64,000 nucleotides of DNA from Nocardioides sp. HDW12B (GTDB lineage: Bacteria > Actinomycetota > Actinomycetes > Propionibacteriales > Nocardioidaceae): positions 3,038,001-3,102,000 of the forward strand of contig NZ_CP049867.1 of assembly GCF_011299595.1 (NCBI RefSeq), given 5' to 3'. The notes beneath the pieces were generated by a model, which saw only the letters and a program-made list of their open reading frames with translations, made no database searches and was not told the DNA's origin. Positions 29,201-38,074 of the stretch are shown piece after piece; position 1 is the stretch's first letter, and each line of letters opens with the position of its first letter. Position numbers and translations under genes: made by a program.

Positions 29201-29231
29201 ACACTAGGACCTCAACCATGCTCGAGGTCCA
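29201..29231 (-). promoter_or_regulatory. MerR/SoxR-type promoter with 19-bp spacer
   Basis: On the minus strand TGGACC (29231-29226) and TAGTGT (29206-29201) are 19 bp apart. The spacer is filled by a perfect inverted repeat, GGACCTC (29207-29213) with GAGGTCC (29224-29230). An over-long spacer carrying such a palindrome is the hallmark of MerR-family activation. Confidence 0.65.
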
Positions 29232-29247
29232 GCCGGTTTCCGGCGGC
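29224..29247. repeat. 24-bp dispersed element, copy 2
   Basis: This copy matches 22412-22435 at 21 of 24 bases. It overlaps the upstream half of the MerR-type operator of the second MFS gene. Confidence 0.5.
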
Positions 29248-29292
29248 GCCCACGACCCCGTCACCGCGGCGCGAGCAGGGACGGAGATCCGC

Positions 29293-29721
29293 TCAGCCCC
29301 TCCGACCCTCGAGCCGCGTCGCGACGCGGCGGACGGCGGCCTCGTGGACCGGGTCGCCGCTCATCACCGCGGCCAGCCGCAGGTGCGGCAGCGCGCTCGC
29401 CAGGTCGTCGCGACGCTCGAGGGTGCGACCCAGCGCGTGGTGGGCCCAGTCGTCGCTCGGGTCGTCCTCGACCAGGCTGCGCAGCTCCGCCTCCGCCTTC
29501 GCGAGCTGGGCGCGGATCATGAACGCCCAGGCGCGCAGCGAGCGCAGGCCGCGGTTGGCGGGCTCCTCGGCCAGCGCGGGCTCGAGGACCTCGAGGGCCT
29601 CGACGGGGGCGCGGCGGGCGAGCAGGTCGTGCGCCACGCGGTACGCCGACTCCGGTGCGCGCTGACCGGGGAGGACCACCGGCGGGACGTCGATCGCGGG
29701 CAGGTCGTGGAAGTCGTTCAC
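29293..29721 (-). CDS. Tetratricopeptide-repeat protein
   Basis: The 142-residue protein contains about three TPR-like helical hairpins (ALEVLEPALAEEPANRGLRS, AEAELRSLVEDDPSDDWAHH, ALPHLRLAAVMSGDPVHEAA). TPR domains mediate protein contacts; the partner is unknown. It has no signal peptide or membrane helix. The GTG at 29721 is the best start, but GGAG runs directly into it, so the exact start is uncertain. It is divergent from selO, with 85 bp between. Confidence 0.7.
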   Translation of the reverse strand: MNDFHDLPAIDVPPVVLPGQRAPESAYRVAHDLLARRAPVEALEVLEPALAEEPANRGLRSLRAWAFMIRAQLAKAEAELRSLVEDDPSDDWAHHALGRTLERRDDLASALPHLRLAAVMSGDPVHEAAVRRVATRLEGRRG

Positions 29722-29794
29722 CTCCGCTGCAACGTCGGGACCGGGGCGGGTGTTCCCACGCGTGAGGGGCCGGACGCCGTCACCCGGCCGCGCG

Positions 29795-29800
29795 TAGCCT
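29795..29800 (+). promoter_or_regulatory. -10 box for a leaderless selO transcript
   Basis: TAGCCT ends 6 nt before the selO GTG and no Shine-Dalgarno sequence is present, so transcription probably begins at the start codon. Confidence 0.5.
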
Positions 29801-29806
29801 CGACAG

Positions 29807-31273
29807 GTGAGCAGCCACGCCTTCGCGGTCAGCGTCCCCCTCGACGACGTCTTCGCGCGGAGCCTGCCCGAGCTCGGCGTGCCGCACGAGGCGCAGGAGG
29901 CCCCTGACCCGCAGCTGCTGGTTCTCAACGAGCCGCTGGCCGCCGAGCTGGGCCTCGACCCGGCGGCGCTGCGCGAGCCCGAGGGCGTCCGCTTCCTCAT
30001 CGGTCGCTCCGTCCCCGAGGGCGCGCACCCGGTGGCCCAGGCCTACGCCGGGCACCAGTTCGGCGGCTACTCCCCACGCCTCGGCGACGGCCGTGCCCTG
30101 CTGCTGGGCGAGCTGCGCGGCCCCGACGGCGCCCTGCGCGACGTGCACCTCAAGGGCTCCGGGCGCACCCCCTTCTCCCGCGGCGGCGACGGCCAGGCCG
30201 CGCTCGCCCCGATGCTGCGCGAGTACGTCGTCAGCGAGGCGATGCACGCGCTCGGCGTCCCGACCACCCGCTCGTTGGCGGTGGTGGCGACCGGACGTGG
30301 GGTGCAGCGCGAGGAGGTGCTGCCCGGCGCCGTGCTGACGCGGGTCGCGCGCAGCCACCTGCGGGTCGGCACCTTCCAGTACGTCCGTGCCCTGGGCGAC
30401 GACGACCTGCTGCGCCGGCTGGTCGACCACGCGATCGGGCGGCACCACCCCGGCGCGGCCGAGGACGAGCGCCCGGCGCTGGCGCTGTTCCGCGGCGTGG
30501 TCGCGGCCCAGGCGAGCCTGGTGGCGCAGTGGATGCTGGTCGGCTTCGTCCACGGCGTCATGAACACCGACAACGTGACGATCTCCGGCGAGACCATCGA
30601 CTACGGCCCCTGCGCGTTCATGGACGCCTTCGACCCGGCTGCGCTGTTCAGCTCCATCGACCACGGCGGGCGCTACGCCTACGGCAACCAGCCGGTCGTC
30701 GCGGAGTGGAACCTCGCGCGCTTCGCCGAGACGCTGCTGCCGCTGATCGACGACGACCAGGACAAGGCGGTCGAGCTGGCCGTCGAGGCCCTCGGCGGCT
30801 TCCGCACCGCCTACAGCCGGGCCTGGCTGGACGGGATGCGGGCCAAGCTGGGGCTGCCTGACGGGCTGGCCGACGACGTCGTGCAGCCGCTGGCCGAGGA
30901 CCTGCTCGCGCTGATGCAGCCCTCGCCGGTCGACCACACCTCGTTCTACCGGGCGCTGGCGGAGCAGGGACGCGGCGACGGCACCCCGGCCCGCGACCTG
31001 TTCCTCGACCTCGCCGGCTTCGACGCCTGGGCCGAGCGGTGGGCGGCGGCCGGCCCGGACCCCGACGCCATGGACCGCGTCAACCCGGTCTACGTGCCGC
31101 GCAACCACCTCGTCGAGGAGGCCCTCGAGGCCGCCACCTCCGGGGACCTCGCCCCGCTGGGCCGGCTCCTCGAGGCGGTGACGCAGCCCTTCGTCGTACG
31201 GGAGGGGATGGAGCGGTACGCCGAGCCCGCGCCGGCCGACTTCGGGCGCTACCGCACCTTCTGCGGCACCTGA
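29807..31273 (+). CDS. selO: Protein adenylyltransferase SelO (YdiU family)
   Basis: The 488-residue protein is a pseudokinase-fold AMP transferase. [19 protein letters not shown], the Lys-bearing [40 protein letters not shown] and the closing YRTFCGT are all typical. SelO moves AMP from ATP to Ser, Thr or Tyr of target proteins and protects against oxidative stress. The penultimate region has Cys, the usual bacterial replacement for the selenocysteine of eukaryotic SelO. Confidence 0.95.
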   Translation: MSSHAFAVSVPLDDVFARSLPELGVPHEAQEAPDPQLLVLNEPLAAELGLDPAALREPEGVRFLIGRSVPEGAHPVAQAYAGHQFGGYSPRLGDGRALLLGELRGPDGALRDVHLKGSGRTPFSRGGDGQAALAPMLREYVVSEAMHALGVPTTRSLAVVATGRGVQREEVLPGAVLTRVARSHLRVGTFQYVRALGDDDLLRRLVDHAIGRHHPGAAEDERPALALFRGVVAAQASLVAQWMLVGFVHGVMNTDNVTISGETIDYGPCAFMDAFDPAALFSSIDHGGRYAYGNQPVVAEWNLARFAETLLPLIDDDQDKAVELAVEALGGFRTAYSRAWLDGMRAKLGLPDGLADDVVQPLAEDLLALMQPSPVDHTSFYRALAEQGRGDGTPARDLFLDLAGFDAWAERWAAAGPDPDAMDRVNPVYVPRNHLVEEALEAATSGDLAPLGRLLEAVTQPFVVREGMERYAEPAPADFGRYRTFCGT

Positions 31274-31406
31274 GGCACCTGAGGCACCAGGACGGCTGAC
31301 CCGACCAGCACTCCGGCGATCGCCCTCACCCGCACCCGGGAGCGGCCGGCCCGTAGGCTCGTGGCCGACGAGTGCGTGCGTGCCAGGCAGAGAGCGGGGT
31401 GAGGTC

Positions 31407-32393
31407 GTGGAGGACGCCGAGTGGAGCCAGCTCGCGGACCTGGCCCGTCGCTTCTACCTCGAGGACGAGTCGAAGACCGATCTGGCGACCCGCTTCTCGA
31501 TCTCGCGCTTCCGCGTCGCCCGGATGCTGCAGCAGGCGCGCGAGCAGGGGGTCGTCACCATCCGGGTCCACGACCGCGCCCCGGACCGCGCACAGATGTC
31601 GCAGGCCCTCGCCGAGCACCTGGCGCTGCGGGAGTGCACGGTCGTGCCGGCCGAGGACTCCGAGGAGGCCACCCGGCGCGTGCTCGCCCGCGCCGCGGCC
31701 GGACAGCTGGCGCGCCACGTGCGCGACGGCGACCTGGTGGGCCTCTCGTGGGGTCGCACCCTCGTCGCCCTGGCCGAGGAGGTCGACCTCCTCCCCCCGT
31801 GCACCCTCGTGCAGCTGACCGGCACCGTCGGCACGGACATCACCAAGTCGCCGATCGAGCTGGTCCGCCGCATCGCCCACCGCTCGGGCGCCGAGACCGT
31901 GGGACTGTTCTGCCCGCTCTTCGCCTCGACCCCCGCGGTGGCCTCCTCGTGGCGCGCCGACCCGGCGATCGCGCGGGTGCTGGCCCTGCACGGCGACCTG
32001 CACCACGCCGTCCTCTCCCTCGGGTCCTGGGACCCCCCGATCACCCAGCTGCAGCCCTACCTCACCGCCGACGACCGCGCCGAGCTCGACGACCAGGGCG
32101 CCTGCGCGGAGCTGGCCGGGATCTTCCTGCGCGCCGACGGCACCCCGGTCACGGGCACCCTCGACGAGCGACGGGTCTCGGTGAGCGTCGACCAGCTCGC
32201 CCGCGCGCCGCGCGTCCTCGCCGTGGCCGGTGGCGTGGAGAAGGCCCCGGCGATCGCCTCGGCCGCCCGCTCGGGGCTGCTGACCTCGCTGGTGACCGAC
32301 GACCGCACCGCCCTGGCCCTGCTCCGCGGGCCCGAGGTCACGAGCCCGGTGCTGCGCCTGCACCGCGAGCTGCCCGCCGCCGCTGCGCACTGA
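31407..32393 (+). CDS. SorC/DeoR-family sugar-responsive regulator
   Basis: The 328-residue protein has an N-terminal helix-turn-helix (KTDLATRFSISRFRVARML, about residues 23-41) and a SorC-type sugar-phosphate-binding domain with GDLVGLSWGRTL and VAGGVEKAPAIASAARSG. SorC proteins bind phosphorylated sugars and control neighbouring operons. A GTG at 31407 with GGGG 7 nt upstream is preferred to a GTG at 31380. It lies upstream of the PTS operon in the same direction with a 177-bp gap that holds the probable operators. Confidence 0.85.
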   Translation: MEDAEWSQLADLARRFYLEDESKTDLATRFSISRFRVARMLQQAREQGVVTIRVHDRAPDRAQMSQALAEHLALRECTVVPAEDSEEATRRVLARAAAGQLARHVRDGDLVGLSWGRTLVALAEEVDLLPPCTLVQLTGTVGTDITKSPIELVRRIAHRSGAETVGLFCPLFASTPAVASSWRADPAIARVLALHGDLHHAVLSLGSWDPPITQLQPYLTADDRAELDDQGACAELAGIFLRADGTPVTGTLDERRVSVSVDQLARAPRVLAVAGGVEKAPAIASAARSGLLTSLVTDDRTALALLRGPEVTSPVLRLHRELPAAAAH

Positions 32394-32499
32394 GACCGGC
32401 TCCGGTTCCGGCTCCGTCAGACCCAGCCCCGGCGCCGTCGCGTCCCGGGCCGTCCGTCCGTCCGCCCCGGCAACGTGTCCTTCGTTCGGGGGAAAGGGG

Positions 32500-32552
32500 T
32501 TGACGCCTGCGCTCACCTGAGCGTTACTTGATCATATGAGCGCATGACGCTC
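32500..32552 (+). promoter_or_regulatory. Promoter and palindromic operators of the PTS operon
   Basis: TTGACG (32500-32505) is a probable -35 box; the -10 is weak (TTACTT, 18 bp away). Two inverted repeats follow: GCTCA-CC-TGAGC (32511-32522) and GAGCG-CATGA-CGCTC (32538-32552). They flank the expected start of transcription and suit binding by the adjacent SorC-type regulator. Confidence 0.5.
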
Positions 32553-32570
32553 GGATGAGCAGGTGAGGTG

Positions 32571-33380
32571 ATGACCGTGCCCGAGACCGATGCCCGCGCC
32601 GCGGCCGCACGCCCGACGGCGCGTCGGAGCGTGATCGTCGACGGCGTGCCCGTCGAGGCCGACGTCGACCCCGACCTGCTCCGCGACGTGCTGCTGCTGG
32701 CCCTGGAGCGCGTCGCCGCCCGTCCGCGACGCCACCGCCGTGCGTTCGCGCTGCTCGTCGCGCCGCCCGGTGCCGGCAAGTCGACCCTCGCAGCGGTCAT
32801 CGGCGAGGAGGCCGCCGCCCGCGGCCTGGCCCTCGACGTCCTCGGCCTCGACGGCTACCACCACAGCAACGACTACCTGGCCGACCACCCGGCCGACCCC
32901 GACGACACCTCCCCCGACGCCGCCCCGCTGAGCTCGATCAAGGGGGCGCCGGCCACGTTCGACGTCGTCGCCCTGGTGCGCGACCTGGCCGCGGCCCGCA
33001 ACGACAGCGACGGCGCGGCGTCCTGGCCGGTCTACGACCGGCGCACCCACGAGGTCTCCCCCGAGCGCCGACCGCTCACCGCGGACCTGGCGCTGCTCGA
33101 GGGCACCTGGTTGCTGCTCGACGAGCCGGGCTGGCGCGACGTCGCGTCGGCCGCCGACCTCGTGGTGTTCGTCGACGCCGACCCGTCCGACCTCGCCGAG
33201 CGACTCGTCGCCCGCAAGGTGCGCGGCGGTCTCAGCCGCTCCGAGGCCGAGGCCTTCCACGCCCGCAGCGACCACCCCAACGTCATCCGCGTCCTGGCCG
33301 ACAGCGACCGGACCCGTGTCGACGTGCTTCTGCGACTGCACGCCGACGGCAGCCTCACCCACCAAGGAGGACACCAGTGA
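32571..33380 (+). CDS. P-loop sugar/nucleoside kinase (FrcK/PRK09270-like)
   Basis: The 269-residue protein is a P-loop kinase of the uridine kinase/pantothenate kinase-like group. It has a Walker A motif VAPPGAGKSTLA near residue 61, a substrate-binding LGLDGYHHSNDYL, and LLEGTWLLLDEPGW. Relatives phosphorylate fructose, nucleosides or sugar phosphates. In this PTS operon it may phosphorylate a hexose-phosphate or a free ketose formed by the dehydrogenase. The ATG at 32571 has AGG 7 nt upstream; its stop overlaps the EIICB start by ATGA-like GTGA. Confidence 0.8.
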   Translation: MTVPETDARAAAARPTARRSVIVDGVPVEADVDPDLLRDVLLLALERVAARPRRHRRAFALLVAPPGAGKSTLAAVIGEEAAARGLALDVLGLDGYHHSNDYLADHPADPDDTSPDAAPLSSIKGAPATFDVVALVRDLAAARNDSDGAASWPVYDRRTHEVSPERRPLTADLALLEGTWLLLDEPGWRDVASAADLVVFVDADPSDLAERLVARKVRGGLSRSEAEAFHARSDHPNVIRVLADSDRTRVDVLLRLHADGSLTHQGGHQ

Positions 33381-34942
33381 GCACCCCGACGAGCGAGCGC
33401 CCGAGCGCTCAGAGCGGCGCCGACGCGCCCGACCGCACGAGCCCGCCGCCGGGAGGCACGACCCGGCGCTCGCACCGCGCGCGCGTGCAGGCCTTCGGCG
33501 GCTTCCTCACCGCGATGGTGATCCCCAACGTGGGCGCCTTCATCGCGTGGGGGCTGCTGACGGCACTGTTCATCCCGACCGGCTGGCTGCCCAACGCCGA
33601 CCTGGCCAAGCCGATCGAGCCGATGATCCTGTACCTGCTGCCGCTGCTGCTCGCCTACACCGGAGGGCGCCTGGTCCACGGCCAGCGCGGCGCGGTGGCC
33701 GGCATGCTCGGCACCATCGGGCTCATCGTCGGCGCCGACATCCCGATGTTCCTCGGCGCCATGATCATGGGACCGCTGAGCGCGTGGCTGATCATGAAGA
33801 TCGACGGCGTGCTCGAGAAGCGCATCCGGTCGGGCTTCGAGATGGTGGTCAACAACTTCACGCTCGGGTTCCTCGGGCTCGGGCTGATCATCGCCTCGTA
33901 CAAGGCGATCGGCCCGCTCATCAGCGCGCTGAACTCGGTGCTGCTCGACGCCATCAACGCGCTCGTCGACACCGGCGCGCTGCCGCTGCTGTCGATCCTC
34001 AACGAGCCGGCGAAGGTGCTGTTCCTCAACAACGTGATCGACCAGGGGCTCTACTACCCCCTCGGCCTGCAGGCAGCAGCCGACGACGGCAAGTCGATCT
34101 TCTTCATGGTCGCCTCGAACCCCGGGCCGGGCCTCGGCCTGCTGGTCGCCTTCTGGCTCTTCGGCGGGAGTCGCACGGTGCGCGACAGCGCCCCGGGGGC
34201 CATGATCATCCACTTCCTCGGCGGCATCCACGAGATCTACTTCCCGTACGTGCTCATGAAGCCGCTGACCATCCTCGGCATGATCGCCGGCGGCATGTCC
34301 GGGATCGCCACCTTCATGGTCTTCGACGCCGGTCTCACGGCCGGGCCCAGCCCGGGCTCGATCTTCTCCTACCTCGCGCTGACGCCCCCGGGCAACCACC
34401 TCGGCGTCGTCGCGGGCGTCCTGTCCGGCGGGCTCGTCAGCTTCGTCGTCACCTCGGTGATCCTCAAGGTCACCGGTGGCGCGGGCGACGACGAGGACCT
34501 GCAGTCCTTCGCCGACCAGTCGAGCGCGATGAAGGCCGAGGGTCAGTACGTCGCCGGTGGCGCCTCCGCTCCGACGTCACGCCGTGAGGGTGGCGCGACG
34601 GCGACCCTCACCCGGGAGCAGGTCGGCACCGTGGTGTTCGCCTGCGACGCCGGCATGGGCAGCAGCGCCATGGGCGCCAGCGCCTTCCGCACCAAGGTCC
34701 GCAACGCCGGCCGCGACGACCTCACCGTCGTGCACGCCGCCATCGAGGCCATCCCGGCCGAGGCCGACCTCGTCGTGGTCCACCGCGACCTCGCCGACCG
34801 CGCCCGCTCCGCCCGCCCCGACGTCGAGCTGGTGACGATCAGCAGCTTCCTGGGCGACCCGGCGCTGGACCGGCTCCAGGCCCGGTTGACCACCGACGAC
34901 AGCCGCACCGAGAACGACGGAGGTACCACCGATGAAGGCTGA
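33377..34942 (+). CDS. PTS EIICB, mannitol-type transporter
   Basis: The 521-residue protein joins an EIIC membrane domain (about residues 35-375; FIAWGLLTALFIPTGWLPN, GGIHEIYFPYVLMKP with the sugar-site Glu) to a cytoplasmic EIIB domain (about residues 415-510). The EIIB phosphorylation Cys is in VFACDAGMGSSAMGASAF. It imports and phosphorylates a hexitol or ketose using phosphate from the separate EIIA encoded at 36257. Mannitol is the closest named family; the operon context suggests an L-sorbose-like ketose or a hexitol. Confidence 0.88.
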   Translation: MSTPTSERPSAQSGADAPDRTSPPPGGTTRRSHRARVQAFGGFLTAMVIPNVGAFIAWGLLTALFIPTGWLPNADLAKPIEPMILYLLPLLLAYTGGRLVHGQRGAVAGMLGTIGLIVGADIPMFLGAMIMGPLSAWLIMKIDGVLEKRIRSGFEMVVNNFTLGFLGLGLIIASYKAIGPLISALNSVLLDAINALVDTGALPLLSILNEPAKVLFLNNVIDQGLYYPLGLQAAADDGKSIFFMVASNPGPGLGLLVAFWLFGGSRTVRDSAPGAMIIHFLGGIHEIYFPYVLMKPLTILGMIAGGMSGIATFMVFDAGLTAGPSPGSIFSYLALTPPGNHLGVVAGVLSGGLVSFVVTSVILKVTGGAGDDEDLQSFADQSSAMKAEGQYVAGGASAPTSRREGGATATLTREQVGTVVFACDAGMGSSAMGASAFRTKVRNAGRDDLTVVHAAIEAIPAEADLVVVHRDLADRARSARPDVELVTISSFLGDPALDRLQARLTTDDSRTENDGGTTDEG

Positions 34943-36260
34943 GACGGTCGCTGAGACGGTCGCTGAGAAGATCACCGCCAGAGCCGCACGCATCCACGGC
35001 CGAGGGCAGGTCGCGGTCGGCGAGGTCGAGCTCCCCGCCCTCGGCGCGCGGGAGCTGCTCCTCGAGGTCGTGAGCAGCAGCATGTGCCTGTCGACGTACA
35101 AGGCGATGTCGCTCGGCTCCGACCACAAGCGCGTGCCCGACGACATCGAGGACGTCCCGGTGATCACGGGCCACGAGTTCGCCGGGGTCCTGCGCCAGGT
35201 CGGCAGCGGCCTGGGCGACGACTTCGCGGTGGGTCAGCACGTGGCCGTGCTGCCGACGATGATGCTCCCGAGCGGCGACAGCCCGGGCTACAGCTATCCC
35301 TTCTACGGCGGCGACACGACGTACACCGTCATCCCCGAGGTGGCCGTCGACAAGGGCTGCGTGCTGCCCTACGACGGCGACTACTTCGCCAACGCGTCGC
35401 TGGCCGAGCCGATGTCGTGCATCATCGGCGCCTTCCACGCCAGCTACCACACGCGTCCGCTGGTCTGGGAGCACGACATGGGCCTGAAGCGCGAGGGCTC
35501 CCTGGCGCTGCTCGGGTGCGGCGGTGCGATGGGCATCGGGGCGCTCGACTACGCCCTGCACGGGCCGTTCGGGAGCCGGACGGTCGTCGCCGTCGACGTC
35601 AGCCGCGAGCGGCTCGACCGCCTGCGCGACCTCTTCCCGCCGGAGAAGGCGGCGCAGGAGGGCGTGCGGCTGGAGTACGTCGACGCCTCGCAGGTCGACG
35701 CCGGTGAGGCGCTGCGCGAGATCCACCCCGAGGGGTACGACGACGTCGTCGTCTTCGCCGCGCACCGCGAGCTCGTCGAGACCGGCGACGCCGTGCTCGG
35801 CCACGACGGTTGCCTGAACTTCTTCGCCGGACCGACCGATAAGGAGTTCACCGCCGGGCTGAACCTCTACAACCTCCACTACGAGGCCACGCACGCGGTC
35901 GGCACGTCCGGGGGCGGCCGCGCGGACATGGAGGAGAGCCTGCGGCTGTCGGCCGAGGGCCGCATCGACCCCTCGACGATGGTCACCCACGTCGGCGGTC
36001 TGCAGGCGGTCCCGGGGGCGCTGCAGGGCCTGCCCGACTTCACGGGCGGCAAGATCCTCGCCTACCCGCACGTCGACCTCCCCCTCACCGCGATCGCGGA
36101 CCTGGGGTCGCTGGCCGCGGAGGACGACCGCTTCGGCGAGCTCGCCCGGCTGGTCTCCGCCACCGACGGGATCTGGAACAAGCAGGCCGAGGTCTACCTC
36201 CGCGAGCACTTCGACGCGCAGCGGGCACACGGGAACCGGGCCGCCGGAGGTGCGTCGTGA
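34932..36260 (+). CDS. SorE-like zinc-binding dehydrogenase (L-sorbose-1-phosphate reductase type)
   Basis: The 442-residue medium-chain dehydrogenase resembles SorE. SSSMCLSTYKAMSLGSDHKR, VPDDIEDVPVITGHEFAG, PGYSYPFYGGDTTYTVIP and LAEPMSCIIGAFHASYHTR follow the order seen in L-sorbose-1-phosphate reductases. A Rossmann segment, LALLGCGGAMGIGALDYAL, follows. SorE interconverts a ketose 1-phosphate and a hexitol phosphate with NAD(P)H. The gene overlaps the EIICB end by 11 bp. An N-terminal duplicated AETVAETVAEK is odd and may come from a short tandem repeat. Confidence 0.82.
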   Translation: MKAETVAETVAEKITARAARIHGRGQVAVGEVELPALGARELLLEVVSSSMCLSTYKAMSLGSDHKRVPDDIEDVPVITGHEFAGVLRQVGSGLGDDFAVGQHVAVLPTMMLPSGDSPGYSYPFYGGDTTYTVIPEVAVDKGCVLPYDGDYFANASLAEPMSCIIGAFHASYHTRPLVWEHDMGLKREGSLALLGCGGAMGIGALDYALHGPFGSRTVVAVDVSRERLDRLRDLFPPEKAAQEGVRLEYVDASQVDAGEALREIHPEGYDDVVVFAAHRELVETGDAVLGHDGCLNFFAGPTDKEFTAGLNLYNLHYEATHAVGTSGGGRADMEESLRLSAEGRIDPSTMVTHVGGLQAVPGALQGLPDFTGGKILAYPHVDLPLTAIADLGSLAAEDDRFGELARLVSATDGIWNKQAEVYLREHFDAQRAHGNRAAGGAS

Positions 36261-36697
36261 CCGCGGCCGACGTCGCCGACCTGCTGCCCGACGAGGCCGT
36301 GGTGCTCGCGGGGCGAGCGGGCTCGCGCGATGAGGCGATCGAGGAGGCCGGCCGGCTGCTCGTGGGCGTCGGCGCCGTCGAGTCGTCGTACGTCGACGCG
36401 ATGCTCGAGCGAGAGCAGTCGGTGTCGACGGCGATGGGCGCCGGGCTGGCGATCCCGCACGGCACCAACGAGGCCAAGGGCTCGATCCACCGCACCGCGC
36501 TGTCCTTCGTGCGCCACGCGGCGCCCGTCGACTGGAGCGGACATCCGGTCGAGTTCGTCGTGGGCGTCGCCGGGGTCGGCGACGACCATCTCGAGCTGCT
36601 CGGGAAGCTGGCCGAGGTCTTCACCGACCCCGACCAGGTCGACCGGCTGCGCGCCGCGACGTCCGCCGAGGAGGTCCGCGCCGCCCTCGGCGGCTGA
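36257..36697 (+). CDS. PTS EIIA, fructose/mannitol family
   Basis: The 146-residue protein is an EIIA of the fructose/mannitol class. The phosphorylated His is in GLAIPHGTNEAKG (about residue 72), and HLELLGKLAEVFTD is the typical helix. It passes phosphate from HPr to the EIICB. The start overlaps the dehydrogenase stop (GTGA), closing the operon of kinase, EIICB, dehydrogenase and EIIA. Confidence 0.9.
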   Translation: MTAADVADLLPDEAVVLAGRAGSRDEAIEEAGRLLVGVGAVESSYVDAMLEREQSVSTAMGAGLAIPHGTNEAKGSIHRTALSFVRHAAPVDWSGHPVEFVVGVAGVGDDHLELLGKLAEVFTDPDQVDRLRAATSAEEVRAALGG

Positions 36698-36746
36698 GCC
36701 ACCGCGCGGTCACCGCGAGCTCGCTCGCACGGCCCGTGCCTGAGGC

Positions 36747-37217
36747 TCAGAACCTCATGCGCCGCTCGGGGTCGAGCTCGTCGAGCAGCGCGTCTCCGAT
36801 GGCGGTGAGCTGAGCGAGCTGCTCGCGGCTCAGCGGGTCGACGACGGTGCGGCGCACCGTGGCCACGTGTCCGGGGGCGGCGGCGACGATCGCCTCCCAC
36901 CCGACCTCGGTCAGGGTGGCGTCGGCGCCGCGTCCGTCCTCCGCGCTCGCGGCGCGCTCCACGAGCCCGCGCGCCTCCATCCGTCGCACGACGTGGGAGA
37001 GCCGGGGCGCCGTGGCGTTGGTGCGGCGGGCCAGGGACGTCATCCGCAGCGTGCGCCCGGGGGCCTCCGACAGCATGGCCAGCACGAAGTACTCGAAGTG
37101 GGTCAGACCCGAGTCGCGGCGCAGCTGGGCGTCGAGCACGCCCGGCAGCAGCTCGACGACGGCGATGAGGCGCAACCACGCGTCGCGCTGCTCCTCGTCG
37201 AGCCAGGGTCCGTCCAC
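36747..37217 (-). CDS. MarR-family transcriptional regulator
   Basis: The 156-residue winged-helix protein has the MarR pattern: THFEYFVLAMLSEAPG, RMTSLARRTNATAPRLSHVV recognition region, RRMEARGLVERA and a wing. MarR proteins repress transport or catabolic genes and release DNA on binding a phenolic or acidic ligand. It is divergent from the tripartite transporter operon. GTG at 37217 follows a TACCCT -10 box by 7 nt, suggesting a leaderless message. Confidence 0.88.
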   Translation of the reverse strand: MDGPWLDEEQRDAWLRLIAVVELLPGVLDAQLRRDSGLTHFEYFVLAMLSEAPGRTLRMTSLARRTNATAPRLSHVVRRMEARGLVERAASAEDGRGADATLTEVGWEAIVAAAPGHVATVRRTVVDPLSREQLAQLTAIGDALLDELDPERRMRF

Positions 37218-37224
37218 AGGGGCC

Positions 37225-37251
37225 AGGGTAGCGGGGTAGTTGACGAGACAA
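37225..37251 (-). promoter_or_regulatory. Promoter and possible operator of marR
   Basis: TACCCT (37230-37225 on the minus strand) lies 7 nt before the GTG. A near-palindrome TTGACGAGACAA (37240-37251) sits in the -35 region and could be a MarR operator. No clear promoter box was found for the rightward transporter genes. Confidence 0.4.
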
Positions 37252-37366
37252 GCACTCCCCCGCTCGCGCGGTGACAGGTTCTCGCGGCCCTACCCTCGGG
37301 AGTCATTGTCATCTATCTTGGTGCATTAACTTGCTTTTGGTCCGCTTCCGTCGTCATCATCGACGT

Positions 37367-37978
37367 ATGGCCCTGTCCCAGCTGCTTCGGCGTGCCGACA
37401 CCGACCCGGAGCCCGACGTCCGTCGGGAGCCGCTGGTCGTGCGCGTGGCTCCGGAGCTCGTCACCCTGGCCCTGGTCGCCGTGCTGTGGCCGGCCACGGT
37501 CTCCCTGGACAGCGCCGCCGGCGGACCCGGCCCGGCCTTCTTCCCCCAGGTGCTGCTGGCAGTCCTGGCCCTCGCGTCCGTCGGGGGCCTCGTCGTCGAG
37601 GCGAGGCGCTCGCGCGGGGGCGCCGCGCCGGCGACCGCCGTCTCCGAGGTGCCCGGACCGGGCGACCCCGGCCTCGGCTCGGAGGACGAGGGCGAGGAGA
37701 CCGACCTGCGGCGCGCGCTGCAGGCCGCGGGCCTCGTGCTCGGCTACGTGGCGGCAATCGCGGTCATGGGCTGGGTGCTGGCCTCGACGCTGTTCGCGCT
37801 GGTCTTCCTGTGGCTGTCCGGCCACAGGAAGCCGTGGGCGTTGCTGGGTGTCGCACTCGTGGCACCCCAGGTGCTCGCCTACCTGTTCGTGAAGATCGTC
37901 TACATCGCGCTGCCCACCGGCGTCGGCGTCTTCGACACCGTGACCGTCTTCCTCTACCGGGTGTTCGGCATCTACTGA
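37367..37978 (+). CDS. tctB: Tripartite tricarboxylate transporter small subunit TctB
   Basis: The 203-residue protein has four hydrophobic segments (about residues 30-45, 62-78, 125-147 and 160-180) and a charged Glu/Asp/Gly-rich loop between the second and third, the layout of TctB. It partners TctA and the binding protein TctC, which follow in order. The TTT class takes up carboxylates by ion symport. Confidence 0.85.
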   Translation: MALSQLLRRADTDPEPDVRREPLVVRVAPELVTLALVAVLWPATVSLDSAAGGPGPAFFPQVLLAVLALASVGGLVVEARRSRGGAAPATAVSEVPGPGDPGLGSEDEGEETDLRRALQAAGLVLGYVAAIAVMGWVLASTLFALVFLWLSGHRKPWALLGVALVAPQVLAYLFVKIVYIALPTGVGVFDTVTVFLYRVFGIY

Positions 37979-38074
37979 CCGCGCCCTGACCCACCCGCCC
38001 GACACCCCTGACCGACCCGACCGCCCCGTCGACGCGGCGGCAGCCTCGATCCTTCCCCCCAGGAGTCACTCGCG

